Source of the DNA: Actinomadura coerulea
GTDB lineage: Bacteria > Actinomycetota > Actinomycetes > Streptosporangiales > Streptosporangiaceae
DNA length: 64,000 nucleotides
Direction: 5' to 3'
NCBI RefSeq assembly: GCF_014208105.1
Contig: NZ_JACHMQ010000001.1
Location: 1,612,001 to 1,676,000 of the forward strand
Shown: positions 45,282 through 54,646 of the stretch, piece after piece
Position numbering within the stretch: the first letter of the stretch is position 1
How the letters are laid out: every line of letters begins with the position of its first letter
Position numbers and translations under genes: made by a program
Notes under the pieces: generated by a model
The model's database searches: none
Told to the model about the DNA's origin: nothing
What the model saw: only the letters and a program-made list of their open reading frames with translations

Positions 45282-45955
45282 TGCCCGGCACGACCGACGA
45301 GCGGGTCCGCGCGCTGCGGCGGACCGTCAGCGACCTGCACGCCGAGCTCGTCAGGTACGGGCTGGTCGTGTGGACGGCGGGCAACATCTCCGCCCGGGTG
45401 CCCGGCCGCGACCTGATGGTGATCAAACCCAGTGGCGTGTCCTACGACGAGCTGTCCCCGGAGGCGATGGTGGTCTGCGACCTCGAAGGGACGGTCGTCG
45501 AGGGCGGCCTGCGTCCTTCGAGCGACACCGCCGCGCACGCCTACGTCTACCGGCACATGCCCGAGGTCGGCGGAGTGGTGCACACGCACTCCGCCTACGC
45601 CTGCGCCTGGGCCGCCCGCGGGGAGCCGGTGCCCTGCGTCCTGACGGCCATGGCCGACGAGTTCGGCGCGGAGATCCCCCTCGGCCCGTTCGCGCCGATC
45701 GGCGACGACTCGATCGGGCGCGGCATCGTCGGCACGCTCCGCGGCCACCGCTCGCCCGCGGTGATCATGCGCAACCACGGCGTCTTCACCATCGGCGCGG
45801 ACGCGCGGGCCGCGGTCAAGGCGGCGGTGATGTGCGAGGACGCGGCGCGGGCGGTGCACCTCGCCCGCCAGCTCGGCGACCCCGTCCCGCTGCGGCCCGA
45901 GGACGTCGACCGCCTGTACCAGCGCTACCAGAACGCCTACGGACAGCGTCCGTGA
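45281..45955 (+). CDS. araD: L-ribulose-5-phosphate 4-epimerase
   Basis: A 224-residue class II aldolase-fold epimerase that converts L-ribulose 5-phosphate to D-xylulose 5-phosphate. The zinc site is [16 protein letters not shown] (HTH) with a third His in [11 protein letters not shown], and the substrate/acid motifs are [12 protein letters not shown] and [11 protein letters not shown]. The ATG 45281 shares a base with the araB stop, behind GGAAGGGAGCC. It is the middle gene of the operon; its product then enters the pentose phosphate pathway. Confidence 0.93.
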   Translation: MPGTTDERVRALRRTVSDLHAELVRYGLVVWTAGNISARVPGRDLMVIKPSGVSYDELSPEAMVVCDLEGTVVEGGLRPSSDTAAHAYVYRHMPEVGGVVHTHSAYACAWAARGEPVPCVLTAMADEFGAEIPLGPFAPIGDDSIGRGIVGTLRGHRSPAVIMRNHGVFTIGADARAAVKAAVMCEDAARAVHLARQLGDPVPLRPEDVDRLYQRYQNAYGQRP

Positions 45956-45978
45956 CCCGCGAAGGGAGCAGCCCCGCG

Positions 45979-47472
45979 ATGGCACCGACCATCTGGTTCC
46001 TCACCGGAAGCCAGTCCTTGTACGGCGAGGACACGCTCCGCCAGGTCGCCGAGCAGTCACGGCGGATCGCCCGGGCCCTGGACGAGGATCCGGGCATCCC
46101 GGCGGCAGTGCGGTGGCGCCCGGTGCTCACCGATGCCGAGGCCATCCGGCGGACGATGCTCCAGGCGGGCGCGGACGACGACTGCGTCGGGGTCATCACC
46201 TGGATGCACACGTTCTCGCCCGCCAAGATGTGGATCGCCGGGTTGAACGCCCTGCTCAAGCCGCTGCTGCACCTGCACACCCAGGAGAACGTGGCGCTGC
46301 CGTGGGCGAGCATCGACATGGACTTCATGAACCTCAACCAGGCCGCGCATGGGGACCGCGAACACGCCCACCTCCAGACCCGGCTCGGCATGGCGCGCAC
46401 CACGGTGGCCGGGCACACCACCGATCCCGCGGTACGCGCGCGGATCGCCTCGTGGGTCAGGGCCGCCCGCGGTCGCGCCGAGCTGCGGACGCTGCGGCTC
46501 GCCCGGTTCGGAGACAACATGCGGGACGTCGCCGTCACCGAGGGCGACAAGGTCGAGGCGCAGATCCGGTTCGGCGCCTCGGTCAGCGCCTTCGGCGTGA
46601 ACGACCTCGCCGCGGCCGTCGGCGCGGTGCCGGACCACCGGGTCGGCGAGCTCGCCGAGGAGTACGAGCAGACGTACTCCGTCGTGCCGGAGCTGCGGTC
46701 CGGCGGCGAACGGCATCCGGCGCTGCGCGACGCCGCGCGCATCGAGCTCGGGCTGCGCGACTTCCTCGCCGCCGGGTCCTACCAGGCGTTCACCACCAAC
46801 TTCGAGGATCTCGGCGGGCTGACGCAGCTGCCGGGCATCGCCGTCCAGCGCCTGATGGCCGACGGCCACGGCTTCGGCGCGGAGGGCGACTGGAAGACGG
46901 CCCTGCTGCTGCGGGCCCTCAAGAGCGCCGCCGCGGGACTGCCCGGCGGCACCTCCTTCATGGAGGACTACACCTACCACCTCGTCCCGGGCCGGGAGCT
47001 CATCCTGGGCGCCCACATGCTGGAGGTCTGCCCCTCCATCGCCGCCGGCGTGCCCCGCTGCGAGGTGCACCCGCTGTCCATCGGGGGACGGCAGGACCCG
47101 GTCCGGCTCGTGTTCGACGCGGCGCCGGGACCGGGTCTCGTCGTCGGACTGGCCGACCTCGGCGACCGGTTCCGGCTGGTCGCCAACGAGATCGACCTGG
47201 TGGCGCCCCCCGAACCGCTGCCCCGGCTGCCGGTGGCCCGGGCCGTATGGGCGCCCCGCCCGGACTTCCGTACCTCCACCGAGGCATGGCTGTCGGCCGG
47301 GGGACCGCACCACACGGTGCTGTCCCAGGCGGTCACCACCGAGATCCTGGCCGACCTCGCCGAGATGACGGGCGTGGAACTGCTCGTCATCGACGGCGAC
47401 ACCGAGGTCGCCCGGTTCCGCCGCGAGATGCGCTGGAACCAGGCGTACCACCGCCTGGCGCAAGGCTTCTAG
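45979..47472 (+). CDS. araA: L-arabinose isomerase
   Basis: A 497-residue isomerase that converts L-arabinose to L-ribulose. It shows [20 protein letters not shown] (N-terminal signature), [51 protein letters not shown] and the manganese-site region [38 protein letters not shown]. The ATG 45979 (MAPTIWF) matches the family start; a GTG overlapping the araD stop would only add nine residues. The length agrees with the 500-residue norm. Confidence 0.95.
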   Translation: MAPTIWFLTGSQSLYGEDTLRQVAEQSRRIARALDEDPGIPAAVRWRPVLTDAEAIRRTMLQAGADDDCVGVITWMHTFSPAKMWIAGLNALLKPLLHLHTQENVALPWASIDMDFMNLNQAAHGDREHAHLQTRLGMARTTVAGHTTDPAVRARIASWVRAARGRAELRTLRLARFGDNMRDVAVTEGDKVEAQIRFGASVSAFGVNDLAAAVGAVPDHRVGELAEEYEQTYSVVPELRSGGERHPALRDAARIELGLRDFLAAGSYQAFTTNFEDLGGLTQLPGIAVQRLMADGHGFGAEGDWKTALLLRALKSAAAGLPGGTSFMEDYTYHLVPGRELILGAHMLEVCPSIAAGVPRCEVHPLSIGGRQDPVRLVFDAAPGPGLVVGLADLGDRFRLVANEIDLVAPPEPLPRLPVARAVWAPRPDFRTSTEAWLSAGGPHHTVLSQAVTTEILADLAEMTGVELLVIDGDTEVARFRREMRWNQAYHRLAQGF

Positions 47473-47517
47473 CCGCCAGGACACCCCACCCCCGAGATCT
47501 GTGAGGAAACCCGTCCC

Positions 47518-48678
47518 ATGACCAGATCACGCTTCGCAGTAAGGCTGGTCGCGCTGGCCGTGCTCGCCGGCGCCGCGATCGGCGGATTCGCCCCCTCCTC
47601 CACGGCGTCCGGCCGTCCCCTGAAGCCCGGGGTCGGCAAGGACCTGTTCGGCACGATGCCCGACGGCACCAAGGTCTGGCGCTACACCCTGACCAACGGC
47701 TCGATGCGCGTCCGGGTGATCACCTACGGCGGCATCATCCAGACCATCGAGACGCCCGACCGGCACGGCAGGCTCGCCAACGTCACGCTGGGCTTCCCGA
47801 CCCTGTCCGACTACCTCACCAAGAACAGCACGTACTTCGGGGCGCTCATCGGCCGGTACGGCAACCGCATCGCCAAGGGCCGGTTCGCGCTCGACGGGCA
47901 CGAGTACCAGCTGACCACCAACAACAACGGGAACACCCTGCACGGCGGCACGACCGGCTTCGACCAGCGCGTCTGGTCCGCGACCCCGATCACGGGCGGC
48001 GGCGGCGTCGCGCTCCGGCTGTCCCACACCAGCCCGGACGGCGACCAGGGCTTCCCCGGCACCCTCAAGACCGACGTGACCATCTCCGTCACGCGGCACA
48101 ACGCCATCCGGTTCGACTACGGCGCCACCACCGACAAGCCGACCGTCGTCAACCTCACCAACCACTCCTACTTCAACCTGTCGGGCGAGGGCAGCGGCAC
48201 GGTCTACGACCACCGGCTCCAGATCAACGGCTCCCGGTACACCCCCGTCGGCTCGTCGGAGCTGATCCCGACCGGCCGGATCGCCCCGGTGCGCGGCACC
48301 CCGCTCGACTTCACCCGGCCCGCCGCGATCGGCGCCCGCATCCGCACCGGCTTCGACCAGCTGCTCTACGGCCAGGGCTACGACCACAACTTCGCCCTCG
48401 ACGGCTCCGGCTGGAAGGTCGCCGCGCGCGTCCATGACCCCGCCAGCGGCCGCACCCTCGCCATCTCCACCGACCAGCCCGGGCTCCAGTTCTACTCGGG
48501 CAACTTCCTCGACGGGACCCTGGTCGGAACCGGCGGCCGCGTCTACCGGCAGGGCGACGGGTTCGCACTGGAGACCCAGCACTTCCCCGACTCGCCGAAC
48601 CACGCGGACTTCCCCTCGACGGAGCTGGACCCCGGCCGGACCTACCACTCCACGACCGTCTACCAGTTCGGAGCCTGA
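47518..48678 (+). CDS. galM: Secreted aldose 1-epimerase (mutarotase)
   Basis: A 386-residue protein with a signal peptide (about residues 1-31, ending GFAPSSTASG). The mature GalM fold has FGALIGRYGNRIAKGRF, NNGNTLHGGTTGFDQRVW, LTNHSYFNLSGEGSGTVYDH (acid His) and the catalytic Glu in FALETQHFPDSPNH. It equilibrates alpha and beta anomers of arabinose or other sugars. Being exported, it should supply the right anomer outside the cell to the importer encoded just downstream. The stop is one base before the binding-protein ATG. Confidence 0.92.
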   Translation: MTRSRFAVRLVALAVLAGAAIGGFAPSSTASGRPLKPGVGKDLFGTMPDGTKVWRYTLTNGSMRVRVITYGGIIQTIETPDRHGRLANVTLGFPTLSDYLTKNSTYFGALIGRYGNRIAKGRFALDGHEYQLTTNNNGNTLHGGTTGFDQRVWSATPITGGGGVALRLSHTSPDGDQGFPGTLKTDVTISVTRHNAIRFDYGATTDKPTVVNLTNHSYFNLSGEGSGTVYDHRLQINGSRYTPVGSSELIPTGRIAPVRGTPLDFTRPAAIGARIRTGFDQLLYGQGYDHNFALDGSGWKVAARVHDPASGRTLAISTDQPGLQFYSGNFLDGTLVGTGGRVYRQGDGFALETQHFPDSPNHADFPSTELDPGRTYHSTTVYQFGA

Positions 48679-48679
48679 C

Positions 48680-49813
48680 ATGGAGCGCATCGATCCGGCG
48701 GTCGAAGAGGCCGTCGACACTCTCGGCCTGAGCGAGCCCACCCGGCGCCGGCTGCTCAGCGGCGCCGGCCTGGTCAGCGCGACGGCGGCCGCGTCCGCGC
48801 TGCTGGCCGCCTGCTCCTCGGACAACAAGAGCACGTCCTCGGCCAAGGGCGGGCCCGGGCACTTCCCGAAGACGCCGAACTGGAAGTTCGTGTTCGTCAA
48901 CCACGTCACCACGAACCCGTTCTTCACGCCGACGCAGTACGGCGCGCAGGACGCCTGCGCCCTGCTGGGCTGCTCGTTCCAGTGGACGGGCTCGCAGAAC
49001 TCGGCGGTGCCCGAGATGGTCAGCGCCGCCAACGCGGCCATCTCCGGCAAGGCCGACGGGCTCGCGGTCGCCGTGGTGGACAAGACCGCCTTCCGGCAGC
49101 CGGTGGACAAGGCGCTGGACGCCGGGATCCCCGTGGTCTCCTACAACGCCGACGGCGCCAAGGACGACCCCGGCACCAACCGGCTCGCCTACATCGGCCA
49201 GGACCTGTACACCTCCGGCTACCAGCTCGGCGCCAAGATCGCGGCGCTGATGACCGGGGGAGACGCGGTCGGCTTCATCGCCACGCCGGGCTCGCTCAAC
49301 ATCCAGCCGCGCATCGACGGCGCGCAGGACGCCATCAAGGCCTCCGGCAAGCCGATCAAGTTCACGTCGGTGGCGACCGGCGCCGAGGTGCCCAAGGAAC
49401 TCTCGACCGTCGACGCCTACGCCCAGGGCCACAAGGACGTCAAGGGCATGTTCGCGGTGGACGCGGGCTCCACCGAGGCCATCGGCAAGGTCATCCAGAA
49501 GTACGGCCTCAAGGGCAAGGGCGTGGCCGCGGGCGGGTTCGACCTCACCCCGGGCACGCTCGGCGCCGTCAAGTCCGGCGACCTTGACTTCACCATCGAC
49601 CAGCAGCCCTACCTCCAGGGGTTCCTGCCCGTGATGGCCCTCTGGTTCTACAAGCTGTCCGGCGGCCTGGTCTTCCCCCCGGTGACCAACACCGGCCTGA
49701 CCTTCGTCAACAAGCAGACCGTCGGCCCGTACCTCACGACCAAGACCCGGTACGAGGGCTCCAGCCCGGCCCAGCAGCTGGTGCCGCGGTCCGGCGCCAT
49801 CGCTCACGTCTGA
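48680..49813 (+). CDS. Sugar ABC importer substrate-binding lipoprotein
   Basis: A 377-residue periplasmic-binding-protein-type lipoprotein. The twin-arginine-like TRRRLLSGAGLVSATAAASA leads to lipobox LLAACSS (Cys near 45), so export is probably by Tat. The mature part matches the CUT2/LacI-type sugar-binding fold (FVFVNHVTTNPFFTPTQYGA; VDKTAFRQPVDKALDAGIPVVSYNAD; GMFAVDAGSTEAIGKVIQKYG). Context with araB-D-A and a mutarotase makes L-arabinose the likely ligand, which is inference. It follows galM by one base. Confidence 0.88.
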   Translation: MERIDPAVEEAVDTLGLSEPTRRRLLSGAGLVSATAAASALLAACSSDNKSTSSAKGGPGHFPKTPNWKFVFVNHVTTNPFFTPTQYGAQDACALLGCSFQWTGSQNSAVPEMVSAANAAISGKADGLAVAVVDKTAFRQPVDKALDAGIPVVSYNADGAKDDPGTNRLAYIGQDLYTSGYQLGAKIAALMTGGDAVGFIATPGSLNIQPRIDGAQDAIKASGKPIKFTSVATGAEVPKELSTVDAYAQGHKDVKGMFAVDAGSTEAIGKVIQKYGLKGKGVAAGGFDLTPGTLGAVKSGDLDFTIDQQPYLQGFLPVMALWFYKLSGGLVFPPVTNTGLTFVNKQTVGPYLTTKTRYEGSSPAQQLVPRSGAIAHV

Positions 49814-49827
49814 CGAGGAGGAGCGGA

Positions 49828-50859
49828 GTGAGCGAAAGCACCGTACGGGACAAGGCGGCAACCCCCGGCACGCCACCGCGGCGTGCCCGGGGGCTGCCCG
49901 GCCTCGCCACCGACGCGTTCCTGCGCCGCCGGGAGGCGACGATCCTCCTGGTGGCGCTCGGACTGCTGATCTACTTCCAGACCGCCAAGTCGGTCTTCCT
50001 GTCCCACGACAACCTGGTCAACGTCTCGCAGGGCACGGCGCCGTACGCCATCATCGCGGTCGGCGAGGTGTTCCTGCTCGTCAGCGGCGAGATCGACCTG
50101 TCGGTCGGGATGGTCTTCGCGCTGGCGCCCTTCCTCATGCACTACATGGTCGACTTCTCCGGCGTCTATCCGATCATCGCGATCGTGCTGTCGGTCCTGG
50201 CCGGCGCGCTCATCGGGCTCGGCAACGGACTGGTGACCGTCGTGCTGCGGGTGCCGTCGTTCGTCGCCACACTGGGCTCGATGTTCCTGGTGCAGGGCAT
50301 CATGCTGACCACCTCCCACGCCTACCCGGCGCAGACCCCCGAGGCGGCGGACGGCCTGGCCGGCTGGTTCGGGCGCGCCCCCTGGGCGGAGCTGACGTGG
50401 TGCCTGGTGATCGTGGTCTTCTTCCACCTGGTGCTCACCCGCACCCGGTGGGGACTGCACACGGTCGCGACCGGCGGCAACCCGCTCGGTGCCGCGGAGG
50501 CGGGCATCCGCACCGGCCGGATCAAGATCGGCAACTTCATGCTGACCGGAGCGCTCGGCGCGTTCGCCGGCATCCTGGAGGCCTTCCGGGTCGGCTCCAT
50601 CGACCCGAGCTCGGGCGGGTCGAACGCGATGTTCTTCGCGGTGTCGGCGGCGGTCATCGGCGGCACCGCCCTGGCCGGGGGCTCGGGGACCGTCGTCGGC
50701 GCGCTGCTCGGAGCGCTGGTGCTGGCCGAGATGCAGAACGGCTTCAACCTCATCGGGATCAGCGCCAACCCGTTCAACATCATCCTCGGGTCGGCGATCA
50801 TCATCTCGATGGTGCTGAACGTCCACCTGGCCCGGTTGCGAAGGGCGGGGCGCTCATGA
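49828..50859 (+). CDS. Sugar ABC importer permease, CUT2 (RbsC/FrcC-like)
   Basis: A 343-residue permease with about ten hydrophobic segments. The family signature VGEVFLLVSGEIDLSVGMVFALAPF (GEIDLSVG) and the EAA-like loop TVATGGNPLGAAEAGIRTGRIKIGNFML mark the ribose/fructose/arabinose permease family. GTG 49828 follows GAGGAGGAGCG. Its stop overlaps the ATPase ATG by 4 bases. Confidence 0.9.
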   Translation: MSESTVRDKAATPGTPPRRARGLPGLATDAFLRRREATILLVALGLLIYFQTAKSVFLSHDNLVNVSQGTAPYAIIAVGEVFLLVSGEIDLSVGMVFALAPFLMHYMVDFSGVYPIIAIVLSVLAGALIGLGNGLVTVVLRVPSFVATLGSMFLVQGIMLTTSHAYPAQTPEAADGLAGWFGRAPWAELTWCLVIVVFFHLVLTRTRWGLHTVATGGNPLGAAEAGIRTGRIKIGNFMLTGALGAFAGILEAFRVGSIDPSSGGSNAMFFAVSAAVIGGTALAGGSGTVVGALLGALVLAEMQNGFNLIGISANPFNIILGSAIIISMVLNVHLARLRRAGRS

Positions 50860-51602
50860 GCGAGGCTCTGCGGGTGGAGGGCATCAGCAAGCGCTTCGGC
50901 GGCGTGGAGGCCCTCGCCGACGTCACGCTGCGCCTCGGCAAGGGCGAGGTGCTCGGCCTCATCGGCGACAACGGCGCCGGGAAGTCCACGCTCATAAAGA
51001 TCATCAGCGGCTTCCAGCGGCCGGACTCCGGACGCATCCTCATCGACGGCGCCGAGGTGAGCCCGCGCTCGGTGGACCACGCCCGCTCGCTCGGCGTCGA
51101 CACCGTCTACCAGGACCTCGCCCTGGTCAACGAGCTCAGCGTCTACCACAACATGTTCCTCAACCGGGAGCTGGTGCGCTGGCCGCTGCTCAGCAACCGC
51201 GCGATGCGCCGGCGTGCCGCCGAGCACCTCGCGGACATGGGGGTGCGGATCCCGTCGGTGGACGTCGAGGTCGCCAAGCTGTCCGGCGGCCAGCGGCAGG
51301 CCATCGCGGTCGCCCGCTCGGTGTACTCCGACGCCCGCATCCTGCTGCTCGACGAGCCGCTGGCGGCGATGGGCGCCAAGGAGGGCACGATGATCCTCGA
51401 CCTGGTCCGCGACCTCAAGGAGCGAGGCGAGGTCTCGATCATCATCATCGCGCACAACTACGCCCAGGTCCTGGACGTCTGCGACCGGGTCAACCTGCTG
51501 CAGCACGGCCGGATCTCCTTCGACAAGCCCACGTCGGAGACCTCTCTCCAGGAGCTGACCGACCTGGTCGTGGCCGACTACCGCCGCAGCCGGGGCCTGT
51601 AG
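50856..51602 (+). CDS. Sugar ABC importer ATPase, single-domain (FrcA-like)
   Basis: A 248-residue ATPase with Walker A GDNGAGKSTLIKI, Q-loop VYQDLALVNELSVYHNMFLNRE, signature KLSGGQRQAIAVARSVYS, Walker B ILLLDEPLAAMGAKE and switch His IIAHNYAQVLDVCDR. It is a single-domain subunit as in the FrcA branch, not the double-domain AraG/RbsA type usual for arabinose, so two copies should pair. It is the last gene of the operon, with a strong terminator 8 bases on. Confidence 0.92.
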   Translation: MSEALRVEGISKRFGGVEALADVTLRLGKGEVLGLIGDNGAGKSTLIKIISGFQRPDSGRILIDGAEVSPRSVDHARSLGVDTVYQDLALVNELSVYHNMFLNRELVRWPLLSNRAMRRRAAEHLADMGVRIPSVDVEVAKLSGGQRQAIAVARSVYSDARILLLDEPLAAMGAKEGTMILDLVRDLKERGEVSIIIIAHNYAQVLDVCDRVNLLQHGRISFDKPTSETSLQELTDLVVADYRRSRGL

Positions 51603-51609
51603 GAGCCTT

Positions 51610-51646
51610 CGGGCCGGGCCGGGCCGGACACGCCCGGCCCGGCCCG
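51610..51646 (+). terminator. Strong terminator of the arabinose operon
   Basis: CGGGCCGGGCCGGGC / GCCCGGCCCGGCCCG, a perfect 15-bp stem with a 7-base loop immediately after the ATPase stop. Confidence 0.8.
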
Positions 51647-51753
51647 AGGAGGCCGACGGCAGCAGGCTGATCCGCAGCCAGGGCGACATGGAGACCGCGC
51701 AGCCGGGTGGGCGGATGACCGGATGCGGGCCCCGGCGTGCGCCGCGCCGGCCG

Positions 51754-53379
51754 CTACCGGGCGCCTCCGGCGATCTCGCGCAGGGGGAAGCGCTGCAGCT
51801 TGCCGGTGGTGGTGCGGGGGAGTGCCCGGACGAACCGGACCGACCTCGGGTACTTGTACGGGGCGATCGTCCGCTTGGTGAAGGACTGCAGCTCGGCGGC
51901 CTTGTCCGCGTCGCCCTCGACCCCCTCGCGCAGCACCACGAACGCCGTCACCACGGCTCCGCGGTCGGGGTCGGGGGCGCCGACCACGCCGCATTCGAGC
52001 ACGTCCGGATGCTCGATCAGCGCCTGCTCGACCTCGGGACCGGCGATGTTGTAGCCGGACGAGATGATCATGTCGTCGCTGCGGGCCTGGTACCAGAAGT
52101 AGCCGTCGGCGTCGCGGACGTAGGTGTCGCCGGTGATGTTCCACCCGTCCTGGACGTAGGTCTTCTGCCGGGCGTCGGCGAGGTAGCGGCAGCCCGTCGG
52201 GCCGCGGACCGCGAGCTGCCCGGGGGTCCCGTCCGGCACCGGCCGGCCGGCGGCGTCGACCACGGCCGCCCGGTAGCCGGGGACCGGGACGCCCGTCGCG
52301 CCCGGCCTGATGTCGTCGTCGGCGGCCGCGACGAAGATGTGCAGCATCTCCGTCGAGCCGATCCCGTCGATGATCCGCACTCCCGTCTGCTCGTGGAACG
52401 CCCTCCACACCGCGGCCGGAAGGTGCTCGCCCGCCGAGACGCAGCGCCGCACCCCGGCCAGCCGCCCGGCCAGCCCGGCGGCCAGGATCGCGCGGTAGGT
52501 CGTCGGCGCGGTGGACAGCACCGTCACGCCGTGCCCGGCCGCTATCTCGGCGAGTTCGGCCGGGGTCGCCTTCTCGATCAGCAGGGCGGAGGCGCCGGCG
52601 CGGAGCGGGAACACCAGCAGCCCGCCCAGCCCGTAGGTGAACCCCAGCGGCGGCGACGCGGCGAAGACGTCGTCCGGAACGGGCCTGAGGAGGTGCCGGG
52701 AGAAGGTGTCGGCGATCGCCAGCACGTCGCGGTGGAAGTGCATCGTGGCCTTGGGGCGTCCGGTGGTGCCGGAGGTGAACGCCAGCAGCGCGACGTCGTC
52801 GGCCGCGGTGTCGACGTCCTCGAAGACGCCGTCCTTGCCCGCCGCCCGGGACACCAGGTCGCCGGCGTCGTCCGAGCCGTAGGGCACGGTCCGCATTCCG
52901 GGGGTCCGCGCCGCCGCCAGGTCCTCCAGGTAGCGGTGGTCGCACAGCGCCAGGCTCGGCTCGGCCAGCTCGGCGATGGCGGTCAGCTCCCGGGCCCGCA
53001 GCATCGGCATGGTCGTGACCACCACGCCGCCCGCCTTCAGCACGCCGAGCCAGGCCGCGGCGAGCCACGGGTTGTTCGGCCCGCGCAGCAGCACCCGGTT
53101 GCCGGGCACCAGCCCGAGGTCGTCGACCAGCACCCTGGCCACCTGGTTCGCCCGCCGCAGCACGTCGCCATAGGTCCACAGGAGGCCGCCGGGTGTGCGC
53201 AGGCAGGGCCGGTCGGCGCCCACCGCCTTCGCCGTCTCGTCCAGCAGGACGTGCGCGCAGTTGAGCCGCTCGGGGTAGGCGACCTCCGGAAGCGCGAGGT
53301 CGAACTCGGGCCATTCGTCGTGGGGAGGCAGGTTGTCGCGGCAGAACGTGTCGACGTGCGCGGAGGCGCTGAGCTCCAT
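51754..53379 (-). CDS. AMP-dependent aromatic acid CoA ligase (2-aminobenzoate/benzoate type)
   Basis: A 541-residue ANL-family enzyme that activates a carboxylic acid as acyl-AMP and then acyl-CoA. It has FTSGTTGRPKATMHFH (A3 loop), DGIGSTEMLHIF (A5), GDTYVRDADGYFWYQARSDDMI (A7-A8) and TTTGKLQRFPLRE (A10, Lys adjacent to the active site). The wording of the N-terminus (NLPPHDEWPEFDL) resembles the 2-aminobenzoate/benzoate-CoA ligase group. ATG 53379 follows AGAGGTGGCCC. It is divergent from an ArsR gene whose operator lies in the shared gap. No ring-degradation genes are present; a role in making a starter acyl-CoA is possible. Confidence 0.88.
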   Translation of the reverse strand: MELSASAHVDTFCRDNLPPHDEWPEFDLALPEVAYPERLNCAHVLLDETAKAVGADRPCLRTPGGLLWTYGDVLRRANQVARVLVDDLGLVPGNRVLLRGPNNPWLAAAWLGVLKAGGVVVTTMPMLRARELTAIAELAEPSLALCDHRYLEDLAAARTPGMRTVPYGSDDAGDLVSRAAGKDGVFEDVDTAADDVALLAFTSGTTGRPKATMHFHRDVLAIADTFSRHLLRPVPDDVFAASPPLGFTYGLGGLLVFPLRAGASALLIEKATPAELAEIAAGHGVTVLSTAPTTYRAILAAGLAGRLAGVRRCVSAGEHLPAAVWRAFHEQTGVRIIDGIGSTEMLHIFVAAADDDIRPGATGVPVPGYRAAVVDAAGRPVPDGTPGQLAVRGPTGCRYLADARQKTYVQDGWNITGDTYVRDADGYFWYQARSDDMIISSGYNIAGPEVEQALIEHPDVLECGVVGAPDPDRGAVVTAFVVLREGVEGDADKAAELQSFTKRTIAPYKYPRSVRFVRALPRTTTGKLQRFPLREIAGGAR

Positions 53380-53605
53380 CGGGCCACCTCTCCATCCAAG
53401 GCGGGCGAACGCTCCGGCCGGTGTGCCGGAGGTATCGCGCTGGAATGAGCGCGGTCAGAGAGTGCGCTACAAAAAAATATAGCTGCACCCGGGCATGTGG
53501 TGGTAGTGACCCGCGCCCCGGCCCGCGGTGTCCCGTGCCGCCGGCCCTGGCCGCTACCGGCCTCCGGCCCGGCCGCGGGGCGAGGGGCGGCGCGTTGTTT
53601 AGGCA

Positions 53606-53634
53606 TTGACTTATATAAGTCACGTCGAAATAAT
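53606..53634 (+). promoter_or_regulatory. Leaderless promoter of the first arsR gene
   Basis: -35 TTGACT (53606-53611), 17-base spacer, -10 AATAAT (53629-53634). The predicted start of transcription is the A of ATG 53641, so the mRNA has no leader. This is one of the best sigma-70-like matches in the window. Confidence 0.7.
53607..53622. promoter_or_regulatory. ArsR operator 1, perfect 16-bp palindrome
   Basis: TGACTTATATAAGTCA, fully palindromic, overlapping the -35 and spacer of the arsR promoter. The related sequence at the second arsR gene (62778-62789) matches 11 of the central 12 bases. Confidence 0.75.
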
Positions 53635-53640
53635 GGCGTG

Positions 53641-53952
53641 ATGCACGTGTTCGATGTCCTGGGGGACCCGGTGAGGCGCCGGATCCTGGAGCTGCTCGCC
53701 GACGGCGAGCAGACCTCCGGAGCCATCGCCGCGGTCATCCAGGCGGAGTTCGGGATCTCCCAGCCGGGGGTGTCCCAGCACCTGCGCGTCCTGCGGGAGA
53801 GCGGGCTCGCGACGGTCCGGGCGAGGGGCGCGCACCGCCTCTACGCCGTGGACTCCGCGACCCTGCGGGAGATCGACACGTGGCTGGAGCGCTTCCGCAG
53901 GTTCTGGACCCAGCACCTGGACGCGCTGGGCGCGGAGTTCGAGGACAAGTGA
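53641..53952 (+). CDS. ArsR-family regulator (paralogue 1)
   Basis: A 103-residue winged-helix repressor. MHVFDVLGDPVRRRILELLA opens the domain. The recognition helix is GISQPGVSQHLRVLRESGLATV and the wing is VRARGAHRLYAVD, then a C-terminal helix LERFRRFWTQHLDALG. It lacks the metal-binding CxC of classic ArsR. It closely resembles the second ArsR at 62806 along its length, so the two are duplicates. It is convergent with the SDR gene 5 bases away and divergent from the CoA ligase; the palindromic operator lies at its own promoter. Confidence 0.9.
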   Translation: MHVFDVLGDPVRRRILELLADGEQTSGAIAAVIQAEFGISQPGVSQHLRVLRESGLATVRARGAHRLYAVDSATLREIDTWLERFRRFWTQHLDALGAEFEDK

Positions 53953-53957
53953 ACCCG

Positions 53958-54638
53958 CTACGCGCCGAGGAACTCGCCGCCGTTGAGATGCAGGATCGCC
54001 CCGGTCACGTGCGGGTGGGAGACGAGGAAGGAGACGGCTTCCGCGCACTCGTCCATCGAGAGGGTCCGCTCCAGAAGGGAGGCGTCGCGGTGGCGGGCGC
54101 GGAAGTCGGGTGTCATGCGCCGGGCCACGGGTGAGTCCTCGACGATGCTGGGGGACAGCGCGTTGACGCGCACGTCCGGTGCGAGCTCCTTCGCCAGCGT
54201 CCGGGCGAGAGCGTTCGTGGCCCCTTTCGCCGCCGCGTAGCACGGGTCGTAGCTTCCGCGGCAGGCGGCCGGGGACGAGAGGAAGACGATGCTCGACCCC
54301 TTCGCCAGCAGATGACGCGCACTCCGGATGAACAGGAGCGGTCCGGTGACATGCGTGGCGAACATCGCCGCCGCGTGCCGGCCGGTCAGCTCCGAGAGCG
54401 ATGCGCTCGGCTCCAGATTGGTGGCGATGACGAGCGCGTCCAGCGGCGGGCACGCCGCCGACGCCGCCACGACCGACGCCTCGTCCCCGATGTCGAGGAC
54501 GATGTCGGCGCGCGGCGACCGGGACGCCGACAGGCACTCCCAGCCGTCGCTCCCCAACCGCCGGACCACGGCGCCGCCGATCGCTCCCAGCCCCCCGATC
54601 ACGAGCGCCCGCCGCGGGTTCCCTTCCTGGTCCTGCAC
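53958..54638 (-). CDS. Short-chain dehydrogenase/reductase
   Basis: A 226-residue SDR. The cofactor motif GGLGAIGG (15-22) and the catalytic triad S121/122, Tyr134 and Lys138 (SSPAACRGSYDPCYAAAKGA) are intact. The C-terminus GAILHLNGGEFLGA closes the fold. Substrate unknown. GTG 54638 begins 8 bases after the clpC stop, with no clear binding site of its own, so it is probably coupled to clpC. It is convergent with arsR. Confidence 0.87.
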   Translation of the reverse strand: MQDQEGNPRRALVIGGLGAIGGAVVRRLGSDGWECLSASRSPRADIVLDIGDEASVVAASAACPPLDALVIATNLEPSASLSELTGRHAAAMFATHVTGPLLFIRSARHLLAKGSSIVFLSSPAACRGSYDPCYAAAKGATNALARTLAKELAPDVRVNALSPSIVEDSPVARRMTPDFRARHRDASLLERTLSMDECAEAVSFLVSHPHVTGAILHLNGGEFLGA

Positions 54639-54646
54639 CGTGCGGG

